DNA of 64,000 bases from Leptospira sp. WS60.C2 (lineage in GTDB: Bacteria; Spirochaetota; Leptospiria; Leptospirales; Leptospiraceae), in NCBI RefSeq assembly GCF_040833955.1, contig NZ_CP162133.1, positions 806,001 to 870,000 of the forward strand, read 5' to 3'. Shown piece by piece: positions 36,207-44,467 of this stretch. The first letter of the stretch is position 1. The number at the start of each line of letters is the position of its first letter. Below the pieces are notes generated by a model. It searched no databases. It was given only the letters and a program-made list of their open reading frames with translations, and was not told where the DNA came from. The position numbers and the translations under genes were made by a program.

Positions 36207-37160
36207 ATGAGTAGAAATCGAAGCCAGGGACCTAGTTTATTTGGGAATCCCATCCTTCATCCTTTGAATGTGATTTTAATCCTCAATTGTTTTGTCTTTT
36301 TTTTACAATACTTTGCCAACCAACAACTTATCTTCCGATTTGGTCTCACTCCTGATTTTGTTTTGAGTGGGGAAGTCTGGCAAGTATTCACTTATGGATT
36401 TTTACATGCCGTTGATTTGATTCCATTCCATTTACTCGTGAATATGTATGGAATGTATATGTTAGGAAGCAACATCATACCGATCATTGGAAAATCAAAG
36501 TTTACAATTTTGTATTTTGCCTCTCAGATTGGGGCAGGAATCTTTGTCGTACTTTCTGCCTATTTAAATTTGATGTTAGGTGGTGGAATCCCTGTTTTGG
36601 AGTCAATGACAACACAGACCATTGGTGCTTCAGGAGCACTTTTCGGCTTACTCGCGTTATTCGGTCTTTTTTATCCCAATGCAGAATTGTTATTATTTAT
36701 TTTCCCAGTGAAAGCGAAAAATGCGGTTTGGGTATCTCTCATCATCGGGTATTTGATTTCTCAATTTGGGAATGGTGCCATTTCCAACACTTGCCATTTG
36801 GGCGGTGCACTCACGGCATTAGCACTCGTGAAACTATTTCCAAAACATTTTTTACCAAGTACGATTCCATATCTCCCTGGATTGGAATGGGAAGAGCCAA
36901 ACCAAAGAGAAATACAATCTCAGGCAAAACCAAAAATGACTCCCGTCGAAGATTTGTTTTTGGATCAAAAAAAGTTCAATGAGTCCGTTTTGAAACAAAT
37001 TGACTCCAAAAAGGATGTATCCTCTGTCATTTCCTATTTAGAGCCACTCCAAGTGCAAAATGCAAATATTTGCCCACCATCTACGTATAATACCGAAGAT
37101 CCCATTTGTTTGCGCTGTGAATGGTTGCCAAATTGTGCCTTACGTAGGGCCAAGGGATAA
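36207..37160 (+). CDS. Rhomboid-family intramembrane serine protease with Cys-rich tail
   Basis: 317 residues. Six or so membrane helices (about 20-205) contain HLLVNMYGM, the GxSG nucleophile in GASGALFGLL and the catalytic His in SNTCHLGGALTAL. Rhomboids cut membrane proteins within or near the bilayer. The soluble C-terminal tail (about 220-317) ends with Cys289, Cys301, Cys304 and Cys310, a C-x11-C-x2-C-x5-C pattern. This is not part of the usual rhomboid fold and could bind a metal or Fe-S cluster. ATG 36207 has GGAAG upstream. The neighbouring FNR-like gene also carries Fe-S-type cysteines, but no link is proven. Confidence 0.85.
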   Translation: MSRNRSQGPSLFGNPILHPLNVILILNCFVFFLQYFANQQLIFRFGLTPDFVLSGEVWQVFTYGFLHAVDLIPFHLLVNMYGMYMLGSNIIPIIGKSKFTILYFASQIGAGIFVVLSAYLNLMLGGGIPVLESMTTQTIGASGALFGLLALFGLFYPNAELLLFIFPVKAKNAVWVSLIIGYLISQFGNGAISNTCHLGGALTALALVKLFPKHFLPSTIPYLPGLEWEEPNQREIQSQAKPKMTPVEDLFLDQKKFNESVLKQIDSKKDVSSVISYLEPLQVQNANICPPSTYNTEDPICLRCEWLPNCALRRAKG

Positions 37161-37209
37161 TTTTTCGTCTTATTCCTTGACACGTATCTAAGATAGGGAT
37201 AATGAAACT

Positions 37210-37677
37210 ATGCCTGATGAAAAAAAGTCCTCTGTCGACGAGGTGCTAAAACGAGAAAAATTGGCCAAAGAATTCGAGAAGGAAAAACGTATTTCCGAAA
37301 AGAAAGCGATTGAGCAAGCAGCGGCAAAATTGTCTTCGCAAAGCCAAGTTACTACAGAGACTTCCAAATCGTCCAAATTCATCACCAACATTGACATTGC
37401 CTTTTCTCAGGCAAAAACAGACTTACGTTATTACTTTTTGAATGATGGCAGTTATGCTGATGATTTCAAACGTATGTTTGTGGAAAATGAGTCCATTTTC
37501 AAACGTTATGGCATCACGAGTCAAAAGTATTTGGAGTACATTCGTGAATCCTTCGATCGTTATAAGAAAATTCATGACATGATGCCCCTCGATCCTATGA
37601 AACCGAAACACTTCAAATATGTAGAAGATTCCATCTCGGAACTCATCCGGATGTTCAACCAACGGTTTGGAAAATAA
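37210..37677 (+). CDS. Hypothetical charged helical protein
   Basis: 155 residues. The first 45 are a highly charged predicted coiled coil (Glu/Lys-rich); the remainder is helical (KYLEYIRESFDRYKKIHDMM). No signal peptide or membrane segment. A TTGACA at 37177-37182 with ATAATG 16 bases further (37199-37204) is a promoter candidate, which would put the mRNA start at or just before the ATG. Function unknown. Confidence 0.7.
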   Translation: MPDEKKSSVDEVLKREKLAKEFEKEKRISEKKAIEQAAAKLSSQSQVTTETSKSSKFITNIDIAFSQAKTDLRYYFLNDGSYADDFKRMFVENESIFKRYGITSQKYLEYIRESFDRYKKIHDMMPLDPMKPKHFKYVEDSISELIRMFNQRFGK

Positions 37678-37746
37678 ACAAAAGAAAAACTTCTAAAAAT
37701 ACCAGATTTCTCCAAAAAACTGAGAAGAAAAAACCTTCAGTTTGTT

Positions 37747-37769
37747 AGTCCCAGTAGAGGGACTTTTTT
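37747..37769 (+). terminator. Rho-independent terminator
   Basis: AGTCCC-AGTAGA-GGGACT followed by T6. It ends the 37210 gene and insulates the his operon promoter. Confidence 0.7.
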
Positions 37770-37820
37770 GAACGCACGCTGGAAACGCTTATTGCTTTTT
37801 ACATTCATCGCTTTGGTCTA

Positions 37821-37848
37821 TTGTTTTTGGGTTTTTATTGGGTATAAT
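37821..37848 (+). promoter_or_regulatory. Predicted promoter of the hisBHA operon
   Basis: TTGTTT (37821-37826), 16-base spacer, TATAAT (37843-37848). It would start RNA near 37855, leaving a leader of about 70 bases before hisB. I see no run of His codons, so no classical attenuator. Confidence 0.5.
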
Positions 37849-37922
37849 TTAGTTGGTGTTTTGAGTCTCGCTTCCTAAAACTCTCCTACATTCTCTCTTG
37901 ACAGCTGGCTTTTCTACCAAAC

Positions 37923-38516
37923 ATGCTTAGGAATATGGTGGAATCCAGAAAAACATCCGAAACAGACATCCGCTTGGACTTAAACCTCCGGGGCAGTGGT
38001 GTTTATACTTTTGATACCGAAATCCCTTTTTTTGAGCATATGCTCTCTCACATAGCCAAACACGGCCTCATTGATATGGATCTAAAACTACGTGGGGACA
38101 TTGGCATTGATTGCCACCATTCCGTGGAAGATACGGCCATCCTACTTGGACAAATGATCCACAACCAACTTGGGGACAAAAAAGGGATCTTTCGATATGG
38201 CCATTTCACCCTACCAATGGATGAAGTGCTAACCACTGTTGCAGTAGACCTCGGGGGAAGATTTTATTTTAAATACACTGGGCCATCGCTTGACGGAAAG
38301 TTTGGAATCTACGACGCCGAACTTACGTTAGAGTTCCTCCAGAAATTAGCACTCAATGCAAAAATGAACTTACATGTTGTGGTTCATTACGGAGAAAATA
38401 GACATCATATCCATGAGTCGATTTTCAAAGCATTGGGAAAAGCATTACGCCAAGCCATTGCGATTGATTCCAGTGCGAAAGATCAGATCCCTTCTACAAA
38501 GGGAATGCTCGAGTGA
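37923..38516 (+). CDS. hisB: Imidazoleglycerol-phosphate dehydratase
   Basis: 197 residues, the length of monofunctional HisB. It dehydrates imidazole-glycerol phosphate to imidazole-acetol phosphate in histidine synthesis. Metal-binding blocks are present: [13 protein letters not shown] and [21 protein letters not shown] 37923 is the first start; ATG 37935 is an alternative but AGGA sits too close to it. The stop overlaps the GTG of hisH as GTGA. Confidence 0.93.
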   Translation: MLRNMVESRKTSETDIRLDLNLRGSGVYTFDTEIPFFEHMLSHIAKHGLIDMDLKLRGDIGIDCHHSVEDTAILLGQMIHNQLGDKKGIFRYGHFTLPMDEVLTTVAVDLGGRFYFKYTGPSLDGKFGIYDAELTLEFLQKLALNAKMNLHVVVHYGENRHHIHESIFKALGKALRQAIAIDSSAKDQIPSTKGMLE

Positions 38517-39139
38517 TTGCTGTTTTAGACTTTGGAATGGGGAATATCCATTCCTTATTGAAAGCTGTTTCGTTACATACAAATGATTTTGTTTTTACAA
38601 GTGACGTAAACGAAGTCAAAAAAGCCGACAAGATCATTTTGCCTGGAGACGGTCATTTTGATAAAGCCATGCAAAATCTAAATGAGCTTGGGTTTGTTTC
38701 TCTGATCAAGGAACATGTTGCGGCAAAGAAATATCTATTTGGAATTTGTATCGGTTATCAAGTGTTATTTGAAGATTCTGACGAAACAAATAAACCTGGC
38801 TCTACCATTCCTGGTCTTGGATTGATTCGTGGGAAGATCAGAAAGTTTGAAGGGAAACCCAATCTTAAAGTTCCACATATGGGATGGAACAAACTCTTTG
38901 ATATCAAACCAAAAAATACAAAACTACTGAAAGAAATTCCAAATGAATCCTTTATGTATTTTATCCATTCGTACAGGCCAGTTGGTGTAGATCGGTTGGA
39001 TATCACTGCCAATTGCCATTATTATGGCGAAACCTTTCCTGCAGTTGTAGAAAAAGAAACTGTATTTGGTACTCAATTCCACCCAGAGAAATCTGATAAA
39101 CTAGGGCTTGGAATCCTCAAGAACTTTATTGAACTCTAA
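38513..39139 (+). CDS. hisH: Imidazole glycerol phosphate synthase, glutaminase subunit
   Basis: 208 residues, class I glutamine amidotransferase. The nucleophile is Cys79 (GICIGYQ); His190 and Glu192 lie in TQFHPEKS. HisH supplies ammonia to HisF. Start GTG 38513 overlaps hisB; the stop overlaps hisA (TAATG). hisF, its obligate partner, is not in this operon, so it must lie elsewhere. Confidence 0.93.
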   Translation: MIAVLDFGMGNIHSLLKAVSLHTNDFVFTSDVNEVKKADKIILPGDGHFDKAMQNLNELGFVSLIKEHVAAKKYLFGICIGYQVLFEDSDETNKPGSTIPGLGLIRGKIRKFEGKPNLKVPHMGWNKLFDIKPKNTKLLKEIPNESFMYFIHSYRPVGVDRLDITANCHYYGETFPAVVEKETVFGTQFHPEKSDKLGLGILKNFIEL

Positions 39140-39888
39140 TGTTAGTATTACCAGCAATTGATTTACTCGACAATGAAGCAGTCCGCCTTTTGCAAGGTGA
39201 CTACTCCCAGAAAACGGTTTACTCTTCTGAACCTGAAAAGATGATTCAGGTCTTTGAAGAACAAGGTGCCACTCTGATTCACATTGTAGACTTAAATGCC
39301 GCCAAAACCGGCAAATCAGAGAACGAAGCGACGATTAAAAAAATCAAAGAAAAATGTTCCGTCACACTTGAATTAGGTGGCGGAATTCGTTCCATTGAAA
39401 ACATGAAATTTTATGATGGGTTAGGTGTCTCGCGTCTTATTTTAGGAACAGTCGCTGTGGAAGATCCCAAGACAGTGGAGAAGGGGCTTTCTCTTTTCGG
39501 TCAGGATCGAATTGTCATTGGAATTGATGCCAAAAATGGATATGTTCGCACCAAAGGTTGGGAAACCAACTCTGGCATTTTGTACAAAGAGTTTGTAAAA
39601 CAAATGTATGATATGGGTGTTCGGCATGTGATTTTTACCGATATTTCCAAAGACGGTATGATGGAAGGCCCGAATACAGATGTTTATTCAGAGTTACTTA
39701 CGGAATTTCCCGATTTACAACTCGTGGCTTCTGGTGGGGTTTCATCGAAAGAGGATTTGGTAAACTTGTATGAGAGAACCAAAGGGAAATTGTTCGGTGC
39801 CATCACAGGAAAAGCCATTTATGAAGGAAAATTGGATCTAAAAGAAAGTATCAGGATTCTAAATCAAAAGAGGGAATTAAGAACATGA
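39139..39888 (+). CDS. hisA: ProFAR isomerase (phosphoribosylformimino-AICAR isomerase)
   Basis: 249-residue TIM barrel with the two catalytic aspartates Asp8 (LPAIDLLDN) and Asp130 (VIGIDAKNG). Phosphate-binding loops LELGGGIRS and VASGGVSS are present. It opens the ribose ring of ProFAR in histidine synthesis. It overlaps hisH upstream and the VKOR-DsbA gene downstream by four bases. Confidence 0.93.
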   Translation: MLVLPAIDLLDNEAVRLLQGDYSQKTVYSSEPEKMIQVFEEQGATLIHIVDLNAAKTGKSENEATIKKIKEKCSVTLELGGGIRSIENMKFYDGLGVSRLILGTVAVEDPKTVEKGLSLFGQDRIVIGIDAKNGYVRTKGWETNSGILYKEFVKQMYDMGVRHVIFTDISKDGMMEGPNTDVYSELLTEFPDLQLVASGGVSSKEDLVNLYERTKGKLFGAITGKAIYEGKLDLKESIRILNQKRELRT

Positions 39889-41117
39889 ATCGCAAAAATT
39901 TAGCAATTGGTGGGTTAGTCGTAGGAGTTTTAGGAATTCTTTTGTCTTTCCTATTAGCAGTAGAGTATTTTGGCATCGGTACGGACAATCTTGCTGGGGC
40001 CGCATGTTCGGCATTAGGTGGTGGAGATTCCTGCTTAAAAGTAGCGGAAAGCTCTTATTCCGCAATCCCTGGCGTTCCTTTCTTGGGGAATGTTCCAATC
40101 GCCTTACTGGGTTTTGGATTTTATGGATTGGTTGTATATGCATTTTACCTAATTTCCAAAAGCACAAGTTCCGAGGAGGTATCAAAACTCCTTTCTCTTC
40201 TTGTGCCAGTTTTAGTTTTGGGTTTTGTCTTTGATCTGATCTTATTTGGGATCTCTGTTGGGATCATCGGAACCATTTGTCAATTGTGCTTTTTGACTTA
40301 CATCGTCACGATCTCTTTGCTTGCCATTGTATATCTTTTATGGAAAGTGGAAGGGAAATCAGAATTGAACATTCCTTCTGCGATCAAAGATGGTTTTGCG
40401 ACATTCGGACTTGTCTTCTTTTTTAGTTTTTCTGTTGGTTTTGCCGCAAGCAAAATGTGGGTAAAAGGAGAATCTTCCAATACTCTTGCTACATCTAGAG
40501 GAATGGATTCCCAAGAAATCCAATCAAAAATTGATGCTTACTTTTTGGAACCAACTCTTGGAATCAAAGTGGTTGGTTCTCCCACCATCGGAAAAAAAGA
40601 TGCACCTATTACGATTGTGAAATATGCCGATTATAACTGTGGTCATTGTATGCATACAAGTCATATTTTGCATACGGTGCTTTCTGAGTATGATGGAATG
40701 GTAAAGGTTGTATATAAGAATTTCCCACTAGACGGTTCATGTAACCGCCTCATGCAACAACCACGTCCTGGTGCGACTTCTTGCATTGCCGCCATGGCAG
40801 CGATATGTGCTGACAAACAAGGAAAGTTTGAGCCAATGTATCGCGGGTTATACGATAACCTAGAGAAGGGTGTTGCTCATTCGGGTGCAAGTGTCGTCAA
40901 TTTAGGAAATCTCATTGGTCTGAATGTCAATGCACTCAAAACTTGTATGGCTTCTAGAGAAGCACAAAACCAATTGAATGCCGAGATCGATGAAGCAGAA
41001 AAACTGAACATCCAATCCACTCCATCTCTATACATCAATGATCGTAGAATTGAAAGTGGAACACCAAATCCAGTTTTCTTAAAAACCTTACTCGAACAAA
41101 TCATTCAAAAGATGTAA
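39885..41117 (+). CDS. VKOR-DsbA (thioredoxin-like) fusion, disulfide-forming enzyme
   Basis: 410 residues. The N-terminal VKOR domain (about 5-155) has the loop cysteines Cys41 and Cys50 and the quinone-side pair Cys132-Cys135 (CQLC) within four or five membrane helices. The C-terminal DsbA-like domain (about 230-405) has Cys252-Cys255 (CGHC) after an anchor helix (about 172-188). A cis-Pro loop (STPSL) is present. The fusion oxidises cysteine pairs in exported proteins and passes electrons to quinone, replacing DsbA/DsbB. Its ATGA overlap with hisA makes it the last gene of the his operon, an unexpected place. Confidence 0.92.
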   Translation: MNRKNLAIGGLVVGVLGILLSFLLAVEYFGIGTDNLAGAACSALGGGDSCLKVAESSYSAIPGVPFLGNVPIALLGFGFYGLVVYAFYLISKSTSSEEVSKLLSLLVPVLVLGFVFDLILFGISVGIIGTICQLCFLTYIVTISLLAIVYLLWKVEGKSELNIPSAIKDGFATFGLVFFFSFSVGFAASKMWVKGESSNTLATSRGMDSQEIQSKIDAYFLEPTLGIKVVGSPTIGKKDAPITIVKYADYNCGHCMHTSHILHTVLSEYDGMVKVVYKNFPLDGSCNRLMQQPRPGATSCIAAMAAICADKQGKFEPMYRGLYDNLEKGVAHSGASVVNLGNLIGLNVNALKTCMASREAQNQLNAEIDEAEKLNIQSTPSLYINDRRIESGTPNPVFLKTLLEQIIQKM

Positions 41118-41154
41118 AAAAAAATTCTTCGGCACCTATTTCGTTATAGGTGCC
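41118..41154 (-). terminator. Rho-independent terminator overlapping the neuB stop
   Basis: GGCACCTAT-TTCGTT-ATAGGTGCC (41131-41154), with a long run of A on the plus strand (about 41115-41124), giving a U tract in minus-strand RNA. The stop codon of the NeuB-like gene lies inside the hairpin. Confidence 0.7.
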
Positions 41155-42128
41155 AAACGAATGGGTCCTTCTGGGAATCGAGAAGGATCCCCTACCAAGT
41201 CAAGACTCCAAGAATCTAATACCGTTTTGTCTTTTGTATGAAGTGCTGGTCTTAGGCTTAACACAGAATTGTTTTGTTTGTATAAAGACCTTCGTCCGTA
41301 AAACCAGCCATTGGTTTCTTCTGCATGTGTATTTTTTCCATACACACCACGCATTAGAAAACTTTGTTTTGTTTCTTCTGCTAATTTGCGAAAAGACTCT
41401 GGGTCCATGGAGATAGTATGATCTGGACCATCCAAACTGCGATCCAACGTAAAATGTTTTTCGATGATCACAGCACCAAGTCCAATGGCAACTGCAGAGG
41501 CAATGGTTCCACCTGTGTGGTCGCTAAAACCAACAACATAGTTTGTTGTATCCAGATAAAAAGGAATCGATTGTAAATTTACTTTCTCTAGGGGAGTCGG
41601 ATACATGGATACACAATGCAGAATACAGGTTTCAACATTTTCTTTTTGGAATTTTGAAATCGCACGTGTCACTTCCTCTGGCAAAGCCGCTCCAGTGGAA
41701 ACTAGGATGGGTTTTCCTGTTTGGATCACTTTGTCCAAAAGAGGTAAGTTGACAATATCCCCAGAAGCAATTTTAAAAACAGGGACATCTAGGTCACATA
41801 ACAGATCGACTGCGGAATTGCAGAGAGGGGTAGAAAAAAAATCAAGCCCAAGATCCAAAGCAGTTTTTTGGAATTCTCGATGAAGGGTTTCGTTCAATTC
41901 ATATTGTTTGAAGATATCAAATAAAAACTTTACATCAGGATTTTTCGAATCGATGAACTCTTCCGTGCGGTAGGTTTGAAACTTAACCGCATGCGCACCG
42001 GATTCTTTTGCTTTATCGATGGTGCGCTTTCCGATTTCTATGTCAGCATTGTGGTTTAGGCCAATTTCTGCGATTAAATAGGGTTCTGAGTTTCGAGTGA
42101 GAGTTTTTTTGCCAATGTGAAAATCCAA
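41136..42128 (-). CDS. NeuB-family sialic/nonulosonic acid synthase-like protein
   Basis: 330 residues. The TIM-barrel NeuB domain is clear: YLIAEIGLNHNADIEIGK, AHAVKFQTYR, FKIASGDI, GFSDHTGG and IEKHFTLDRSLDGPDH. It would condense PEP with an N-acetyl sugar to a nonulosonic acid. The C-terminal SAF/antifreeze-like part is short and weak (about 50 residues after GRRSLY). No neuA, neuC or pse/leg genes are near, so the product is uncertain; it may be SpsE-like. Minus-strand gene with its terminator overlapping the stop. Confidence 0.85.
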   Translation of the reverse strand: MDFHIGKKTLTRNSEPYLIAEIGLNHNADIEIGKRTIDKAKESGAHAVKFQTYRTEEFIDSKNPDVKFLFDIFKQYELNETLHREFQKTALDLGLDFFSTPLCNSAVDLLCDLDVPVFKIASGDIVNLPLLDKVIQTGKPILVSTGAALPEEVTRAISKFQKENVETCILHCVSMYPTPLEKVNLQSIPFYLDTTNYVVGFSDHTGGTIASAVAIGLGAVIIEKHFTLDRSLDGPDHTISMDPESFRKLAEETKQSFLMRGVYGKNTHAEETNGWFYGRRSLYKQNNSVLSLRPALHTKDKTVLDSWSLDLVGDPSRFPEGPIRLAPITK

Positions 42129-42158
42129 AGTGTGCCTCTAGATTTCATTGTCGGCAGT

Positions 42159-44231
42159 TTAAACAAATCCTAAAATTTTTCCCAACTGATACACAAAGAA
42201 GGACGTGGAAATGGCGAGAGTTGTCATATATAAAAACTGAACCATTGGCCAAAACAAACTTCCTGTTTCTTTTTTTGTCACAGCTAGAGTTGACATACAT
42301 TGGCTTGCAAACGCAAAAAAGAGAAGGAGAGAAACTCCAGTCAGAGGTGTCCAAACAAGGCGTCCGTCTGCTTTCCGATCGGAACGAAGAGTTTCTCGTA
42401 AGGATTCCGATTCTTCACCTTCCTCTTCTGATCCATATAACACTGCCAAGGTGGATACCATAACTTCACGTGCGGCAAATGAAGTTAAAATGGAAATTCC
42501 AATTTTCCAATCAAAACCCAGTGGTTCGATGGCAGGTTCCATGACTTTGCCGACACGACCGATATAGGATGTTTCGATTGGACTTGTTTTCCATACATCA
42601 TCTTTGTATTGGGCAGGGAAATGGCTTAAAAACCATAAGACCACTGAAATATAAAGGATGATTTGTCCTGCCGTTGCCAAAAAGGATTTTACCTTCCCGT
42701 AAACGGTAAAAAACAAACTTTTATAGGAAGGTATGTTATATCTGGGAAGTTCCATCACAAAGTAGGATGCGTTCTCTTTAAAAACCGTCTTTCGGAAGAG
42801 AAGGGCAAAGGCAAAACTCACCGTCATTCCAAGGAAGAACATGGAAAATAAAACAAATCCTTGGACATTGAAAATACCAAAGATTGGCGGATAACTAAAA
42901 ACAGTTCCTACAATGAGAATGTAAACAGGGTATCTTGCCGAACACATAATGAGTGGAGACACCATGATCGTTGTAAATCGATCTGATTTGTTTTCGATGG
43001 TTCTTGTTCCAAGAATCGCAGGTACAGCACAAGCAGCAGAAGAGAGTAGGGGAATGAAGGATTTTCCAGAAAGTCCAAATTTTCCCATCAATCGATCCAT
43101 AAGGAAACTCGCTCTTGCCAAATATCCAGATTCTTCTAAGATTCCGATGAATAAAAAGAGAAGCGCAATTTGTGGTATAAAAACAACAACACTTCCTACA
43201 CCACCTAATATCCCTTCTACGAGTAGAGACTGAAACGGCCCTTTTGGAATTGCATTGGAAGTGAGATCTTGTAACGCAGAGATTCCTTGTTCGATGAAAT
43301 CCATGGGGATTTCTGCAAAACTAAATAGACTTTGGAAAAGAAGACCCATCAAAAGGAAAAAACAAAGAAATCCTAAAACAGGATGCAAAAAGACACGATC
43401 TAAACTCTCTTCCCATCCTCCTTGGGTGACACTTGGGATCTGTATCGTTTCTGTGATGATTTTTTTAATGAAGATGGATCGGTGGACCATTTCATCTTGG
43501 TATCCAAACTGGAATTTTTTGGACTCTAATTCTTTCTTTAAAAATTCTTTTGTTTCGGAAGGGAATTGTTCTAAGTAACGATTGTCTTGTAAGTGTGGGT
43601 CTCCGTTCAAAAACTTTAATGCTTGGGAAAGGAAAAATTCAGCTTCATTGGTTGTGATCTTTAACTTTTGTTTGAGTTTCGAAAGAAAGTTTTCTTCTGC
43701 TGTTTCCCATTTCCAGAGTCGTTTCTGTTTGCGAAAAGAATTCTCGTCGGATAGTAAACGTTTTAAATCTTGAATTCCTTCTCCTGATTTTGCATTCACA
43801 AGTACAATTTCTAAACCAAGCGATTGTTTGAGAGCTTCTAAATTCAGCCTGATTTTTTTCTTCTCTAAAACATCTTTCATGGTGAGAACCACCAAGGTTG
43901 GTACGCCCATGTCGATGATTTGTAACAAAAATTGCAGACCTCTCTCTAAATTAAGAGCATCTAATACATAAATAACAGCTTCATCTTCTTTTCTTTGAAG
44001 TAAAACTTCATAGGCAATTTTTTTGTCTTCGGCGATTCCACCAAGACCGTATGTTCCTGGTAAGTCGGTGACTTTTAATTCGAGATTCGGTAAGGAAACA
44101 AAACCTTCTTTTTTTTCTACGGTGACACCGCTAAAGTTTCCTGTCTTTTGAGTAAGACCTGTGAGTTGGTTGAATAATGTTGTCTTCCCACAATTTGGGT
44201 TTCCGACTAAGTAAATGTTTTTTTGTTTCAT
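42159..44231 (-). CDS. feoB: Ferrous iron transport protein B
   Basis: 690 residues. N-terminal G domain: G1 GNPNCGKT (10-17), G3 DLPGTYGL (about 56-63). The G4 position reads TMKD (117-120) where most FeoB have NxxD. A GDI-like helical region follows, then about eight or more membrane helices with the gate motif CAVPAILGTRT. It moves Fe(II) across the inner membrane. The start overlaps feoA by four bases. The Asn-to-Thr change in G4 could loosen guanine specificity. Confidence 0.93.
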   Translation of the reverse strand: MKQKNIYLVGNPNCGKTTLFNQLTGLTQKTGNFSGVTVEKKEGFVSLPNLELKVTDLPGTYGLGGIAEDKKIAYEVLLQRKEDEAVIYVLDALNLERGLQFLLQIIDMGVPTLVVLTMKDVLEKKKIRLNLEALKQSLGLEIVLVNAKSGEGIQDLKRLLSDENSFRKQKRLWKWETAEENFLSKLKQKLKITTNEAEFFLSQALKFLNGDPHLQDNRYLEQFPSETKEFLKKELESKKFQFGYQDEMVHRSIFIKKIITETIQIPSVTQGGWEESLDRVFLHPVLGFLCFFLLMGLLFQSLFSFAEIPMDFIEQGISALQDLTSNAIPKGPFQSLLVEGILGGVGSVVVFIPQIALLFLFIGILEESGYLARASFLMDRLMGKFGLSGKSFIPLLSSAACAVPAILGTRTIENKSDRFTTIMVSPLIMCSARYPVYILIVGTVFSYPPIFGIFNVQGFVLFSMFFLGMTVSFAFALLFRKTVFKENASYFVMELPRYNIPSYKSLFFTVYGKVKSFLATAGQIILYISVVLWFLSHFPAQYKDDVWKTSPIETSYIGRVGKVMEPAIEPLGFDWKIGISILTSFAAREVMVSTLAVLYGSEEEGEESESLRETLRSDRKADGRLVWTPLTGVSLLLFFAFASQCMSTLAVTKKETGSLFWPMVQFLYMTTLAISTSFFVYQLGKILGFV

Positions 44232-44467
44232 CGTTTGATTGGTTTCAGTAAAATTGCTTCTCCGTCTTTCATGCGTAACCCAATGGTGGTTCCACCAAGT
44301 GTACAGATAAGTTTACCAAGTAACATAGATTTGGTTTTGAGGAATATTTCTGCTCCAGGGAAAAAACCAAGTTCCAAAAGTTCTGTGATCATTGGTTTTG
44401 GCAATTGGTCCAAGTTGATGGACTGAATTTCAGCCGATTCCCCTTCGTGTAAGTCTAGTAATGTCAT
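44228..44467 (-). CDS. feoA: Ferrous iron transport protein A
   Basis: 79 residues, a cytoplasmic SH3-like barrel (LLELGFFPGAEIFLKTKS, CTLGGTTIGLRMKDGEAI). FeoA assists FeoB. It overlaps feoB by four bases downstream and the UbiB-type gene by four bases upstream, so all three appear to be one transcript. Confidence 0.9.
   Translation of the reverse strand: MTLLDLHEGESAEIQSINLDQLPKPMITELLELGFFPGAEIFLKTKSMLLGKLICTLGGTTIGLRMKDGEAILLKPIKR

Noticed and set aside
36020..36214. 64-residue frame between the FNR-like gene and the rhomboid
   Set aside because: It overlaps both neighbours, runs through the terminator hairpin and has no plausible start.
37768..37878. TTG-started 36-residue hydrophobic reading frame upstream of hisB
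   Set aside because: It starts in the T tract of a terminator, contains the predicted hisB promoter and has only a weak ribosome-binding site; probably chance.
37849..37922. Histidine attenuator in the his leader
   Set aside because: No leader peptide with a run of His codons is visible.
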